In this document: one piece after another, positions 5,334 to 5,432 of the stretch
Numbering within the stretch: position 1 is the first letter of the stretch
Layout: each line of letters starts with the position of its first letter
NCBI GenBank assembly: GCA_003973505.1
Contig: QNXT01000068.1
Span: 1 to 5,432, forward strand
Source: Bacteroidota bacterium
GTDB lineage: Bacteria; Bacteroidota; Bacteroidia; Bacteroidales; UBA1556
Direction: 5' to 3'
Length of the DNA stretch: 5,432 nt
Made by a program: the position numbers and the translations under genes
Notes under the pieces: generated by a model
Database searches by the model: none
Told to the model about the DNA's origin: nothing
The model's input: the letters and a program-made list of their open reading frames with translations, nothing else

Positions 5334-5432
5334 TTGGGCTGAAGCCCACGTAATCTGGCAATTTCATTAGGCGGGGGCATTAATGCCCCGCCTAATGATT
5401 CAGTACAAATTTGGGCTTTAGCCCCATTTTTT
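5334..5432. repeat. REPIN-like palindromic element (three hairpins)
   Basis: Three hairpins lie in about 95 bp. Left: GGGCT-GA-AGCCC (5336-5347). Centre: 5364-5398, arms TCATTAGGCGGGG and CCCCGCCTAATGA around a CATTAATG core with one bulged G. Right: GGGCT-TT-AGCCC (5413-5424), followed by a C and ATTTTTT. The outer hairpins are near copies of each other, and the sequence between them (GTA..CTG..AAT..CATTAGG) is symmetric about the centre, so the whole unit is an imperfect palindrome. This is the layout of two REP sequences in inverted orientation. It is strikingly GC-rich against its AT-rich surroundings. The right hairpin with its T run could also terminate transcription. The element may continue past the window edge. 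Confidence 0.7.

Overview
The window looks like a stretch of a low-GC Bacteroidota (Bacteroidetes) chromosome. Four things point there: two Bacteroidota-type -7 elements (TAnnTTTG) just upstream of starts, start codons mostly without a clear Shine-Dalgarno sequence, two signal peptides ending in the Ser-Ala-Gln pattern common in this phylum, and the gene families present (head-GIN/DUF2807, MuiA-type DUF4140-DUF4139, the LuxE-like acyl-protein synthetase, and a lipoprotein with an Asp-Gly-Asp-Gly-Asp motif). I cannot name a genus.

Layout: (1) 1-739, minus strand: the first 246 residues of a secreted head-GIN-domain (DUF2807) protein that runs off the left edge. (2) 740-1135: a 396-bp AT-rich divergent intergenic region with several short perfect palindromes and a promoter near its right end. 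(3) 1136-1723, plus: a 195-residue FmdE-like protein. (4) 1748-1776: a bidirectional terminator hairpin between convergent genes. (5) 1802-3445, minus: a secreted MuiA-family protein. (6) 3542-4557, minus: a LuxE-like acyl-protein synthetase gene broken into two overlapping reading frames. (7) 4558-4647: a divergent promoter region. (8) 4648-5172, plus: a lipoprotein. (9) 5173-5432: a non-coding tail with short inverted repeats and, at the right edge, a compact REPIN-like palindromic element.

The most notable observation is in the LuxE-like gene. A perfect 11-bp tandem duplication (4013-4034) sits exactly at the frame break. Removing one copy joins the two frames into one 334-residue protein with family-typical sequence across the junction. 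The duplication also creates an ATGA stop/start overlap preceded by a purine-rich AAGGAGGA. The locus could therefore be a recent pseudogene, a slippage-switchable gene, or a translationally coupled split enzyme.

The genes do not form one obvious pathway. The LuxE-like gene and the MuiA-like gene are on the same strand 96 bp apart and could share a transcript starting near 4585. The head-GIN protein, MuiA-like protein and lipoprotein are all predicted to be exported. I see no tRNA, rRNA, CRISPR array, transposase or integrase in the window.
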